The position numbers and the translations under genes were made by a program. A model generated the notes under the pieces. The model was not told the DNA's origin. It saw only the letters and a program-made list of their open reading frames with translations, and did no database searches. 64,000 nucleotides of DNA, taken from the NCBI RefSeq assembly GCF_007997295.1, contig NZ_VORY01000003.1:124001-188000 (forward strand). Reading direction: 5' to 3'. The DNA is from Gillisia hiemivivida (GTDB lineage: Bacteria > Bacteroidota > Bacteroidia > Flavobacteriales > Flavobacteriaceae). Shown here in pieces: positions 17,099-26,657 of the stretch. Each line of letters opens with the position of its first letter. Position 1 is the stretch's first letter.

Positions 17099-17869
17099 TC
17101 AATTATTCATAGGATTATTGGGATCCTGTGCTTCCTGTCTTTTAATTTCTTTTTTCACAAATTTTTCATGTTGCATTTCTGCGATATAATCCTTTTTTCT
17201 TGCATAAACATTGCTTATACCTTCTGCTTTACCATATACCGTGATCATATCTTCAGGAAGTAATTTAAAATCTCCTGAGGGTGAGCCAAAGTAATCTGTA
17301 TCTATCCTGTCTATTCCTAAGATAGTTATCCCCTCATGTCTTAAATCGAGTTCTATCAAGGTTTTGTTAGCGAGCCAATCATTCTCATCAATTTTCTTTT
17401 CGCTTATTTTATAATTATCCTTTAAGTGAAGAACTGCTGCATAATCTTGTATTTCTAAATCCGTATATTTTTTTAGCATTCTGTCTATCAGTTTAGAGAG
17501 ACCACGATCTACCCATTTACTTTTTATAGCCCACCAGATAGCACCCATACCAACAATCACGATACCTAAACCGTATAATTTTGAAGATAATGTATTTGGT
17601 AGAATAAAAGTTAAAATTAAGGAGGACATTACCGTCACTATCCCAGCATTTCCAACCAGCATTAGATTAAATATTATTTTTCGACGGACGGGATGATTCA
17701 TTATTTTTTCAGATTCCGCCGTAGTAAAACCAGCTCCAGTATAGGCAGAACGAGCTTGAAATCTAGCGCTTTGTGAAGATAGACCTGTATAGGTTAATGC
17801 TATTGTGGCAATTCTTGTAATTAAGGCCGAAAGTGCTACCACTAAAAATAAAGTTATTGCTGCAATCAT
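17099..17869 (-). CDS. Membrane protein with TrkA-C (RCK_C) domain
   Basis: A 256-residue protein. Three membrane segments (about 2-24, 62-85, 92-112) precede a linker and a TrkA-C domain (about 160-225, SEKKIDENDWLANKTL...VYGK) and a charged tail. TrkA-C domains bind small ligands and regulate ion transport. The protein lacks the long pore domain of ion carriers, so it may be a regulator or a small transporter subunit. Stand-alone gene. Confidence 0.72.
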   Translation of the reverse strand: MIAAITLFLVVALSALITRIATIALTYTGLSSQSARFQARSAYTGAGFTTAESEKIMNHPVRRKIIFNLMLVGNAGIVTVMSSLILTFILPNTLSSKLYGLGIVIVGMGAIWWAIKSKWVDRGLSKLIDRMLKKYTDLEIQDYAAVLHLKDNYKISEKKIDENDWLANKTLIELDLRHEGITILGIDRIDTDYFGSPSGDFKLLPEDMITVYGKAEGISNVYARKKDYIAEMQHEKFVKKEIKRQEAQDPNNPMNN

Positions 17870-17950
17870 GAATTTTAACTTTTAAATTAAATAATCGTAT
17901 TCGAAAATATAAATTACGAATTCAGCGTGGTTTCTGCAACGAAACATTAA

Positions 17951-18511
17951 TTACAATTTCGCCTTGGTTCTACTTAATGTTGATGGCGAAATACCCAAAT
18001 AGGAGGCTGCCATTTTATTAGAAACTCTTTGTAATATTCTTGGTTGGTTTTTTATGGTCCATTGTACTTTTTCCAAAGCGTTAAATCCCTGAAAACCATA
18101 AATTCGTTTTTGAGAGGTAATAAAACCAAGTTCAAGAATTTCCCGGTATAATCTATCTAATTCTGGATAGAGCGATATTAGTTTATAAAAATCTTCGCGC
18201 TTACAAACTAAAAGTGTAGATTTTTCGATGCTCTGTAAATATTCACAAGCAGGTTTTTGATCTATAAAACTTGGCAATGCGGTGCAAAACATATTCTCGA
18301 AAGCAAAAAAGCGGGAAGTTTCTAAACCTTCAGAATTGATATTAAAGATGCGCAGAATTCCCTTATTTATGAAGTAAAAATCTTCACAAACAGACGAATA
18401 GTCTACTAATATTTCATTTCGACTGGTTGTTTTAAGGCTAAAATGTATCCCAATCTGCTTTATTGCATTTGCATCTAAATTGGTATTCTTCTGTAGATGT
18501 TTCTCAAATTC
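17951..18511 (-). pseudogene. Crp/Fnr-type regulator with destroyed start
   Basis: In the minus frame an uninterrupted reading of 187 codons covers a full cNMP-binding domain plus the C-terminal HTH (AASYLGISPSTLSRTKAKL), the normal size of flavobacterial Crp-like proteins. It has no usable start: the frame opens right after a TAA at 18512-18514, with GTG TTA before that stop. The first ATG (18292) would remove nearly half of the sensor domain. A nonsense change at about codon 3 of a GTG-started gene would explain it. Otherwise the coding frame is intact, so the loss looks recent. Confidence 0.6.
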
Positions 18512-18534
18512 TTATAACACAGTAGCTTGGACTA

Positions 18535-18557
18535 TTTTAATCCCTCATTGAGGGTTT
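18535..18557. promoter_or_regulatory. Palindromic motif CCCTCATTGAGGG, shared with the rhodopsin region
   Basis: A perfect palindrome with arms CCCTC/GAGGG inside a 23-base block. The block recurs at 26658-26680 with a single difference. Here it lies 36 bases upstream of the SdiA-regulated-like gene and 21 bases beyond the broken Crp gene. A protein binding site is possible. Confidence 0.4.
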
Positions 18558-18593
18558 GTACTCTAGATTAATTGAAAGATCAAAAAAGACACT

Positions 18594-19445
18594 ATGAAAA
18601 CTACAAAATTTACAATAGGAATTACTTTCTGCGTTCTGGTGATTGTAGCAATTGTTAGTTTTTCTTTTCAGAAGAAATCAACAAATAATAATAGATCTAC
18701 AGAGTATTCCATCGCAAAAGTTTGGGAATTACCGGCTGTTTTGGACGAGGTGAGCGGCATTACATGGCTTCCAGACGGAACTATTGCGAGTGTGCAAGAT
18801 GAAGATGGTGTAATTTTTATTTATGATTTAGCTAAAAAGGAAATCATTGAAAAAATAGAATTTGCAGGTTCAGACGATTATGAAGGAATAGCTGTCCATA
18901 AAGATGATGCTTATGTATTACGTAGCGACGGAACTATTTATGAGATTTTAAATTTTCGTAAGAAAGAAAAAACTACAACTAGTTTTGAAACCGGATTTAC
19001 TGCCAAAAATAATATGGAAACACTGGCTCTCGATATAAAGAATAAGAGCTTGATTTTAGCACCTAAAGACAGGGATAATGCTGATGAATTTAAGGGTGTT
19101 TACCATATCCCATTAACTTCGAAAACAATAGATAGAGTGCCAATTATAAAAATTAATATGGACGATGGGGCACTCAAAACTTATCAAAATAAGAAATTGT
19201 ATAAAACCTTTAGCCCATCAGATATTGCAATACATCCCAAAACTGGAGATTATTATGTGTTGGATGGTAAAAATCCCAAACTCTTAAAATTAAATTCTAA
19301 AGGATCTATTAAAAAAGTTTATGAATTGGAGGAAAGCCAATTTCCACAACCAGAAGGAATAACTTTTAGTCCGGAAGGAACCTTATACATTTCTAATGAA
19401 GCTAGTGATGGAGATGCAACTATTATACAGATAAACTTGAAGTAA
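18594..19445 (+). CDS. SdiA-regulated-domain beta-propeller protein
   Basis: A 283-residue exported protein with an N-terminal signal-anchor (about 7-26) and a beta-propeller of the SdiA-regulated family (KVWELPAVLDEVSGITWLPDG, DYEGIAV, SPSDIAIHPKTGDYYVLD, PQPEGITFSPEGTLYISNE). The function of this family is unknown; the fold suggests a lactonase- or phytase-like surface. The stop overlaps the start of the next gene by one base. Confidence 0.78.
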   Translation: MKTTKFTIGITFCVLVIVAIVSFSFQKKSTNNNRSTEYSIAKVWELPAVLDEVSGITWLPDGTIASVQDEDGVIFIYDLAKKEIIEKIEFAGSDDYEGIAVHKDDAYVLRSDGTIYEILNFRKKEKTTTSFETGFTAKNNMETLALDIKNKSLILAPKDRDNADEFKGVYHIPLTSKTIDRVPIIKINMDDGALKTYQNKKLYKTFSPSDIAIHPKTGDYYVLDGKNPKLLKLNSKGSIKKVYELEESQFPQPEGITFSPEGTLYISNEASDGDATIIQINLK

Positions 19446-20152
19446 TGCGGGAAACAGAGAACCAGCAAGATTCAAAAAGCAGATTTCCTCTTTACCTTTC
19501 TATTGGATTGATAGGTGGCCTTGTTGCTTGCTATTTTTTAGTGCCAAGTATTCAGCAATTTTTTGATGAAGCATGGAAAGTATTAACCAGTAATGATAAG
19601 AAGCGAATTGAAGGATGGGTGTCTGGGTTTGGATGGTTAGGTCCTATTGTGCTGATTTTGGCGATGATTGGGCAGATGTTTTTACTAGTGATCCCTACGC
19701 TACTTCTTATGGTAGTATGTATTTTAGCTTATGGACCCTTCTTGGGAAGTCTTCTCATTTTAGTATCTGTAGTAGCAGCCTCATCTGTAGGATATTTTAT
19801 TGGTATTCATTTAGGAGAAACGCTTGTTGTTAAACTAATGGGGCAGAAAAATAAATATAAAATCGAGAAATTTATTGATACTTACGGATTTTGGGCTGTA
19901 ATTGTTACAAGGTTGAATCCTTTTTTATCCAATGATGCCATAAGTTTTGTAGGTGGAATTTTAAGAATGGGCTATTGGAAATTTATTGGAGCTACTTTAA
20001 TAGGCATTTTGCCCTTAACTGTATTTATAGCCATTCTTGGAAAGAGTACGGAAACTTTGAAAACTGGGTTACTCTGGGGTTCTTTAGTAAGTTTGTTAGC
20101 TTTTGGGATTTATGTATGGTCGGACAAGTCTAAAAAAATGAATTATTGTTAG
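19445..20152 (+). CDS. TVP38/TMEM64 (DedA-like) membrane protein
   Basis: A 235-residue membrane protein with the VTT domain: GPIVLILAMIGQMFLLVIPTLLLMVV and the reentrant region with TRLNPFLSNDAISFVGGILRMGYWKF. Related proteins act in lipid or ion handling at the inner membrane. Overlaps the preceding stop by one base and is surely cotranscribed with it. No gene follows for 1 kb. Confidence 0.82.
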   Translation: MRETENQQDSKSRFPLYLSIGLIGGLVACYFLVPSIQQFFDEAWKVLTSNDKKRIEGWVSGFGWLGPIVLILAMIGQMFLLVIPTLLLMVVCILAYGPFLGSLLILVSVVAASSVGYFIGIHLGETLVVKLMGQKNKYKIEKFIDTYGFWAVIVTRLNPFLSNDAISFVGGILRMGYWKFIGATLIGILPLTVFIAILGKSTETLKTGLLWGSLVSLLAFGIYVWSDKSKKMNYC

Positions 20153-20531
20153 TTTTACTGTCTAGCAATGTGATACTTATATTTTTTTTGATTCCTAAGT
20201 GAATTGCAGCACTATTTAATGCACGCTTGAGATTTCTGTTAATCGATCTGAAATATTAGTCACATTAATTATATTCAACTTTTTAATATTTGTTTCGGTC
20301 GGGGCTAATGCTGTCTCAGTTATTAGATGATTATATATGGCATTATTTTCTTTTAGGCAAAACTAGTTTATTGGTCAGGAGATTATTAAGTTTCTCTGCA
20401 TTAATTAAATGGATCGAATAAAAACGACACATCAAATGTTTATAGTGAAAAAGTTAAAAATATGTGAAATATACCCCTTTTTGGGTATTTCAGAGTCCTG
20501 TTTTCCGACTTAATTTAGTCCTCCGTTTATT

Positions 20532-20650
20532 CGGTAATGGATATAAATTATGTTATTTCGATGTAGGGTAGGAATACTTAAGTCGTATCCAATTAATATT
20601 ACCGGATTAATACTAAAACCTTTCAGTTCGCTGAAAGGTTTTTATTTTCT
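20532..20650 (+). ncRNA. Candidate structured small RNA with intrinsic terminator
   Basis: Nested complementary segments CGGTAAT (20532-20538) with ATTACCG (20598-20604), and GGATA (20539-20543) with TATCC (20586-20590), fold a roughly 70-base domain. Ten bases later comes a 12-bp terminator stem. The promoter and 5' end are not clear; the transcript may begin further left. No Rfam family is recognised. It is not followed by a near gene, so a trans-acting RNA is more likely than a riboswitch. Confidence 0.5.
20615..20650 (+). terminator. Strong Rho-independent terminator
   Basis: Twelve-bp perfect stem AAAACCTTTCAG / CTGAAAGGTTTT with a stable TTCG tetraloop (20627-20630), followed by a T-rich tract. 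It ends the candidate small RNA and is too far from the TVP38 gene to be its natural terminator. Confidence 0.85.
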
Positions 20651-21200
20651 GTATACTTCTTATATCTCATTTATTAAGTAGTTTATAAGATCCATATTAT
20701 TTTGTTCTCAAATGATTTTATTAGCTTTATAAAGCTAATGATTCAGTCTGGAAATAGATAGCCCAAAATTTCTGATAAAAAGTTTCGTCGCTGTATTTGG
20801 TTTGATAGTTTTGGGTATATAACGTAAATTCAAGGAAATGCCGTGAGGCTTAAAAACTTCTACTCTTGTTTTTCTTGGAGCTTCAGTTTCTATTATTATT
20901 TAGCTCTGTTAATCAGCAGCTATTACAGATATGATCCGTATCCTTGGCTAAGTGGTGATAGTTTAGGTTTATTTGGTACCGCTGTGATACTTCTGGAGGG
21001 GAGAGAATCAAAATAAAAAATCTGACCACAGCAGCCAACATCTAGTAAGGAAGAATATTAGGTTTTTTTAAAGAATTTGATATTTAACATCCTCTAAATA
21101 TCTTGTGATAGCACTCACCTTTAGTGTTTGGTTGTTTGAACGAATAAGTCAAGAGGCATAGAAATGCAGAATAAGAATATGGATCATAAAAAAAAGGTAT

Positions 21201-21821
21201 ATGTATGATAATGATAAGGTTATAGATAAAAACATTAATATTACTATTCCGGTTATAGTGGGTTATCAGGTCTTGGATAAATATCTAGGGGAAAAGCTGG
21301 TTGGGGAGATACTATCCAAGGAAAACAAGGATGGTGAGAAATCTAAATATGCTCAGGTAATAGATATTTCTGTAGAAAAAAGCTATTTGGAAGGATTTGA
21401 TCTTCTGTTGAATATAACTTTAAAAACACTAACAAATCTTTTCAAGAACAGGGAGGTTAAGATGTTTTTTCATGCGGCTCTGGAATTTGATAAAGATCTT
21501 CAGCATATTTCCCTGAAAGATTATGAAGTAGATGGAAAAACCAATAATTGGTTTACCGATAGGTTGCTGGAAACTATTGTGAATAAATGGATGTATAAAA
21601 GGCTCAAAAAGAAAATGAATTTCGATTTAATGCCTCATATAGTGGAAAAAGTTGATGCTATTAACCTAGAATTGGAAAATAAACTAGAGGCAAAAGACGG
21701 CGTCTTCTTAATCGGTTCATTAGATAAAGTAGAAATTTCCAACATCACGGCTGGGGAAAAAGAACTCTGGATTTCGGTATCGGTAAGTGGCACTGGACTT
21801 CTAGAACTGGAAAAACTCTAG
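21201..21821 (+). CDS. DUF4403-like protein
   Basis: A 206-residue soluble protein with alternating beta strands and amphipathic helices; the pattern INITIPVIVGYQVLDKYL, then a second half ending VSVSGTGLLELEKL, resembles one half of DUF4403, a lipid-binding-like fold. No signal peptide is present. ATG 21201 lies just after a run of eight A residues. Assigned by resemblance; no function is known. Confidence 0.5.
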   Translation: MYDNDKVIDKNINITIPVIVGYQVLDKYLGEKLVGEILSKENKDGEKSKYAQVIDISVEKSYLEGFDLLLNITLKTLTNLFKNREVKMFFHAALEFDKDLQHISLKDYEVDGKTNNWFTDRLLETIVNKWMYKRLKKKMNFDLMPHIVEKVDAINLELENKLEAKDGVFLIGSLDKVEISNITAGEKELWISVSVSGTGLLELEKL

Positions 21822-21857
21822 CTGTAGATCTAGCAAAGCAATTTGATCTTACCAGCC

Positions 21858-22616
21858 TTATTCCATGTCAAAAGCCTTCACGTACATTATTACGTCTACC
21901 AAAGATTTTATTTCGAGTTTGTTTTTTATGTTTTTCCAATGCTTGCGAAGTGTTTGAACAGAAATAAATAATTCGTCTGCAACTTCCTGATGTCTCATTC
22001 CTTTTGAAAAAATGACCAGAATTTCTTTTTCCCGTTTAGTGAGTTGAGTGAACTTGGAGATATTTGTTTTAATAAAACTGTTTTCTTCAATAAGAGCACC
22101 AAAAGATTTTATGGTATTAGAAATATCACTGGATGGTCTTTTTATTTTTATGATAGAATTCCCTTCTTCATCTACTCCTTCAAAAAGTATAGTAATCTTG
22201 TTGTTAGTTATGGGATTTGGTTTGGTCTCAGTTATCCAAGTTCTGGCCTCCTTTTCCGTGGCAAAGTGCAAGGGGGAAATGATGGATTTTCCTTCCTTGA
22301 AAGAATTCATAATGCTTAAATGCACCAAAACGTCTTTTCCTACTACAAAGGCGACTTTTCTATTTCCATATTCCACACAGGGAATATTAACATGCTCTTC
22401 TATCCAATTATATATATCTGCGTTGAGGGGTAGGCAGAAGTTTTGCTGTACCCATAATGCATTCGTGGGTTTATATTCCTTATAGAAGTCAGTAAAAACG
22501 AGAAATTCTTTTTTTAGACAGCAATAAGTTTCGGGAGATTTTTTCCAAAATTGCACAAAACTATCGGTTTCTTTCTCAAAGTCTATAGTGAGTAGGTCAC
22601 TTTCGTAAACTTTCAT
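21858..22616 (-). CDS. LuxR-type transcriptional regulator
   Basis: A 252-residue regulator. The C-terminal HTH of the LuxR/FixJ kind is clear (LTKREKEILVIFSKGMRHQEVADELFIS, about 190-217, then VQTLRKHWKNIKNKLEIKS). The N-terminal 160 residues form a sensor region with no receiver aspartate pattern, perhaps PAS-like, so it is probably not a two-component output. It points away from the symporter gene region and its targets are unknown. Confidence 0.8.
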   Translation of the reverse strand: MKVYESDLLTIDFEKETDSFVQFWKKSPETYCCLKKEFLVFTDFYKEYKPTNALWVQQNFCLPLNADIYNWIEEHVNIPCVEYGNRKVAFVVGKDVLVHLSIMNSFKEGKSIISPLHFATEKEARTWITETKPNPITNNKITILFEGVDEEGNSIIKIKRPSSDISNTIKSFGALIEENSFIKTNISKFTQLTKREKEILVIFSKGMRHQEVADELFISVQTLRKHWKNIKNKLEIKSLVDVIMYVKAFDME

Positions 22617-23325
22617 TGTTTAATTTTTAGCCTTTATGGCTAAACTATAGAAAATATACTAAAATATCAGCAATTATAACAACAGAGTATTAGTAAGCTT
22701 ATCAAAAATTAGCAAGGAATATGGATAAATCGGAATGATTTTTATTTAGTTCAGGAAATAGCTACCTAGACATTAGATCTCTAAAGTAGTTTTTAACTCA
22801 TCCTCTACAAATCTTTTACTTTTAATGATAATATTGTCCGAAAAAAAACAGGATTTCGGTGAGGCTAGAAGTAACGGGGATTAAGACTGTTTTCAATGTT
22901 AGGATCTTGCTATTGGAGCACAGAATTATTTTTTCATTTTTTAAAAATTTATACAGATTAAGATTTTAATTTTCAATTAGTTGGAATAAAGTCTTGAATC
23001 TAGCAGCGCAGCGATCTTATATCTTTTGTCGGACGACAATGATTCTTTTATTGAATTTTATAAATTTGAGTTTTAAAGTACAGAAGTCAAGGCTTATACT
23101 TTTCTTTCAATTGAAATTAAGCAAAACAACCTGTCGTTCAAATGGCTTAATTTTTATTTATTATAATTTTCAAGCGATATCAAAAGATAAGCTGGTTAAA
23201 CTTCATTTATTAATTCTCGGTCTTACTCAATTTCAAAAAAATATATTGATTATCTTGGGAGGGCTTCTGCTTATTACTAATATTGTGATTATCTATAAAT
23301 AAATCGTGAATTCTTAAATTATTCA
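22617..23325. other. 700-bp gap, no gene seen
   Basis: AT-rich sequence between the divergent LuxR regulator and the symporter. An open frame of 102 codons starting at TTG 22994 is hydrophobic and repetitive and has no support. A short inverted pair GTCGG/CGAC occurs near 23028. Presumably it holds the promoters of both flanking genes. Confidence 0.5.
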
Positions 23326-25425
23326 ATGATACAATCTAGACTTTTTGCCCTTTTGGCACTGTTGCTCATTACCATATCTAATTCTACCGCTCAAGTTCTA
23401 ACTAGCGGTGAAATGGAAGTTTACTTAGAAATACTCAATCCTTCCTCCGAAATTAATAATGGAGTGGTAAAAGTATCGATAGAAGGAGGTCAGGCTCCAT
23501 ATCAATACAAATGGAGTAATGTAGACACTCCTTTAATTGCTTCAGAATCGGTTGGTTTGATCGAGGGATTGGAGCATTCTGTAATTATAAGTGATGCCAG
23601 CGGAAATACAGTTTCCAAGAAATTCACCATCCCTGCAAAATCAATAACCGAAATTTTCAACAGTAAAGTACAACCAGCGGTAGATGTGCTAGGAGCCGTT
23701 CTATTTTGGGATGCTTTTGCTACCCTCGGAATATATGATCCAGTAGTTTACGTTTCTCATAAAAATATACCCCTTCCACGAATCGAAGTATCTACCGATG
23801 AGGAATATCAAGTAAAAAAATGGTTGGCTGAGGAAGGAAGCCAGGTAAAAAAAGGTGATACAATTGCATTGCTGGAAAGCAATAATAACATGGAAATATC
23901 CATTCATGCTCCGGCCGACGGAACGCTAGAACAGGTTTCCAAAGAAGGATCTGTAATTTCCAGAATGCCTGAAACTGGTTCTTTCAAGGCCTCTCTCTTG
24001 GGGGTAATTCAATTTCAAAATCCCCAACCTCTTTTGTATCCAAATGGAGATATAAAAACCAATAACATTCCTTTCATTGTTATTTGGCTTATTTTGGGAA
24101 GTATTTTCTTTACCATTCGCCTAAAGTTTATAAACATTCGCGGATTTAGACATTCTATAGATTTAGCAAGAGGAAAGTATAATGATCCCGATGCTCCTGG
24201 CACGATAACACATTTTCAAGCTATGGCCACTGCAGTTTCGGCTACTGTGGGATTGGGGAATATTGCGGGTGTAGCCGTTGCAATTTCTCTGGGAGGTGCA
24301 GGAGCGACTTTTTGGATGTTTCTCGCCGGGTTTTTCGGAATGTCTTTAAAGTTTGCCGAATGTACTTTGGGAGTAAAATATCGCTTTATAGATGACGAAG
24401 GCCGCATATTTGGAGGACCCATGAATTATTTACGCTATGGTCTAGAAAAGCGAAACCTAAAGCGTTTGGGAAAATTCTTAGCTATACTCTTTGCAGTTCT
24501 AGGGGTTGGTGCCTCATTTGGAGGTGGTAATATGTTGCAGTCAAATCAGGCTTTCAAAATAGTTTCAGAGCAAATTCCCGTTTTGCAAGGTCAGGGATTT
24601 TGGTTCGGAATTGGGTTTGCCGTGTTGGTAGGAGCCGTGATTATTGGAGGAATTAAAAGTATCGCCAAGGTCACAGAAAAAGTAGTTCCTGTTATGGCAA
24701 TTTTATATGTGTTAGGTTGTTTAGTGGTGATTGGGTATCATTTCGAATATCTTGGTGGCGCTTTTGTAGCAATTTTCGATGGTGCTTTTTCTGCGGAAGC
24801 TTTAAAAGGTGGATTTATTGGAGTGCTGATCATAGGTTTGCAACGCGCCGCATTTTCTAGTGAGGCCGGAGTAGGTTCAGCAGCAATTGCTCACAGTGCC
24901 TCCAAAACTAATCATCCTATTGCCGATGGCTTTACTTCTTTGGTTGAGCCCTTTATAGATACTATGCTAATTTGTACCATGACCGCGCTGGTTTTGATAT
25001 TTACAGGCATGCACGAAATTGACAGCGGAATAGGCGGAGTAGAACTTACCGCTGATGCCTTTGGAAGTGTAGTTTCTTGGTTCCCTTCTGTGCTGGCAGT
25101 CGCTGTGTTTTTATTTGCCTTTTCCACCATGGTTTCATGGTCATATTATGGAATGCGTTCTTGGACCTTTCTTTTCGGAAGAAGTAGAAAAGTAGAACTG
25201 GTCTATAAAGTTATGTATTTAGGTTTCGTAGTATTAGGTGCATCGGTAAGTTTAGGAGCAGTTTTAAGTTTCGCAGATATGATGATTCTGGCTATGTCAT
25301 TTCCAAATATAATAGGATTGTATATTATGGCTCCTGAAATAAATGCCGATATGAAAATTTACTGGCAGAAATTAAAAGACGGTAAATTGTTTATCAATCC
25401 AAAATTCATCAAAACTGAAGATTAA
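23326..25425 (+). CDS. Sodium:alanine symporter (AGCS) fused to SprB-like and biotinyl-like domains
   Basis: A 699-residue protein. A signal peptide (1-22) is followed by an SprB-repeat-like domain (about 38-100, GGQAPYQYKWSN), a connecting helix, and a biotinyl/lipoyl-like domain (about 148-212). The carrier lysine site of that domain reads ESNNNMEIS instead of EAMKMEI, so it cannot be modified in the usual way. From about 250 on comes the AGCS carrier with eight to ten helices (AVSATVGLGNIAGVAVAISLGG and QRAAFSSEAGVGSAAIAHSA). It imports alanine or glycine with sodium. The extracytoplasmic domains are unusual for the family. Confidence 0.88.
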   Translation: MIQSRLFALLALLLITISNSTAQVLTSGEMEVYLEILNPSSEINNGVVKVSIEGGQAPYQYKWSNVDTPLIASESVGLIEGLEHSVIISDASGNTVSKKFTIPAKSITEIFNSKVQPAVDVLGAVLFWDAFATLGIYDPVVYVSHKNIPLPRIEVSTDEEYQVKKWLAEEGSQVKKGDTIALLESNNNMEISIHAPADGTLEQVSKEGSVISRMPETGSFKASLLGVIQFQNPQPLLYPNGDIKTNNIPFIVIWLILGSIFFTIRLKFINIRGFRHSIDLARGKYNDPDAPGTITHFQAMATAVSATVGLGNIAGVAVAISLGGAGATFWMFLAGFFGMSLKFAECTLGVKYRFIDDEGRIFGGPMNYLRYGLEKRNLKRLGKFLAILFAVLGVGASFGGGNMLQSNQAFKIVSEQIPVLQGQGFWFGIGFAVLVGAVIIGGIKSIAKVTEKVVPVMAILYVLGCLVVIGYHFEYLGGAFVAIFDGAFSAEALKGGFIGVLIIGLQRAAFSSEAGVGSAAIAHSASKTNHPIADGFTSLVEPFIDTMLICTMTALVLIFTGMHEIDSGIGGVELTADAFGSVVSWFPSVLAVAVFLFAFSTMVSWSYYGMRSWTFLFGRSRKVELVYKVMYLGFVVLGASVSLGAVLSFADMMILAMSFPNIIGLYIMAPEINADMKIYWQKLKDGKLFINPKFIKTED

Positions 25426-25480
25426 TTTATCGTAATATATAACTCTAAAGGGGAGGCAGAAATGCTAAATCTTGAAGAAG

Positions 25481-26269
25481 TTATTCAGTCCATAGTTTTC
25501 CAACGGAATAGGTACGTGCATCGCCGGCAATTTCGACTCTGTCGCCTTTGTTTCTGCACTCAAGACTGCCGCCACGCTCAGAAAGCTGGCGGGCAATTAG
25601 TTCCTGTTTTTCAAGTTTTTCACTCCAATAGGGGGTGAGGGAGCAATGTGCAGACCCGGTGACAGGATCTTCAAAAACCGAAGCTTTAGGTGTAAAGAAT
25701 CTAGAAACGAAATCACAATCAGAGCCTTTTGCGGTAACGATAACTCCACCGGTTCCCAGTTCTAGTTGATCGAACCAGGAACGGTCAATCTCTATGTTCT
25801 TTATAGCCTGCTCGTCTTCATATACCAGCACAAAATCCCGTGCCTTCAAAACTTCCTTTGGCAGAATGTTCAAAGATTTTTGAAGAAGTTCGGGTAAGGA
25901 AGTGGGAACAGGATTTCTCGATGGTAGGTCCAAAATATATTTGGAGCCTTCAGTAGTAACATTAAGGTCTCCGCTTCGGGTCTTAAAAATTATGTTTCTA
26001 CTACTATATTTTCTAATCTCCTTTAGGGCATGAGCGGCTGCCAGGGTAGCATGTCCGCAAAGATCCATCTCCATTTCGGGAGTAAACCATCTTAAGTGAA
26101 TTTTGTATCCTTCGTCTACAAAGAATGCAGTCTCAGCCACCGCATTTTCTCTGGCTATCGTCAGAAGCAAATCGTCGGAAAGCCATTCTGATAATGGAAC
26201 CACACAAGCGGGATTTCCGCTAAAAAGTTGATCTGTGAACGCGTTGATTTGGTATAGGTGTAACTGCAT
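25481..26269 (-). CDS. PhzF-family isomerase
   Basis: A 262-residue enzyme of the PhzF/diaminopimelate epimerase-like fold. Typical blocks are QINAFTDQLFSGNPACVV at the start, ENAVAETAFFV with the catalytic Glu (about 46), DLCGHATLAAAHAL, and DPVTGSAHCSLTPYW. It is probably an isomerase of small metabolites; phenazine synthesis is not implied, because no other phz genes are here. Converges on the symporter gene. Confidence 0.88.
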   Translation of the reverse strand: MQLHLYQINAFTDQLFSGNPACVVPLSEWLSDDLLLTIARENAVAETAFFVDEGYKIHLRWFTPEMEMDLCGHATLAAAHALKEIRKYSSRNIIFKTRSGDLNVTTEGSKYILDLPSRNPVPTSLPELLQKSLNILPKEVLKARDFVLVYEDEQAIKNIEIDRSWFDQLELGTGGVIVTAKGSDCDFVSRFFTPKASVFEDPVTGSAHCSLTPYWSEKLEKQELIARQLSERGGSLECRNKGDRVEIAGDARTYSVGKLWTE

Positions 26270-26657
26270 GCTTTAAAATTAATGATTACTTGGTTCAATG
26301 GGACATTTAATTTGTGATAAATTAATTTGGAAGGTTGTTTCAGCACTTGATGTGCGAAAATCTTCCAGTTCAAAGCTGAGAAATCCATGAATTATTTTAG
26401 AGGTTTGAACTAAATCGATAATTTGAGGTGATTTTTTTATAGTCGTTCAGTTTTTCTTTATCGAATATTTCTATATCAAGCATGACATATCATGGATATT
26501 CTTATCTATATATTAATTGGAAGCCAGAAGTAATTCGGCTATAGGTTTCTGATAGGTATTTAAATATGGATTGTGTTTTTCTACTCAAAATCATTTCAAA
26601 AACAATGGTTTGTTGGTCAAACTGTCTAATTGTAAAGCAAGCTTCCACACTAATAAT

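Larger units (their letters stand above)
20153..21200. other. 1-kb gap with a palindrome, a likely structured RNA and one weak small ORF
   Basis: No convincing protein gene. From left to right it holds an inverted repeat at 20465-20492 (arms TGAAAT+ACCC and GGGT+ATTTCA), a likely structured RNA ending in a strong terminator (20532-20642), and an open frame of 57 codons from GTG 20843 to 21016. That frame is rich in Tyr, Phe and Leu and has no known relatives; I would not call it a gene. Confidence 0.6.

Noticed and set aside
20843-21016. Open frame of 57 codons rich in Tyr and Phe
   Set aside because: Only a GTG start, no domain and no neighbours; I keep it as a remark in the gap entry.
22994-23302. 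Hydrophobic open frame of 102 codons upstream of the symporter
   Set aside because: TTG start, low complexity, no known relatives and poor codon texture; AT-rich sequence often gives such frames.
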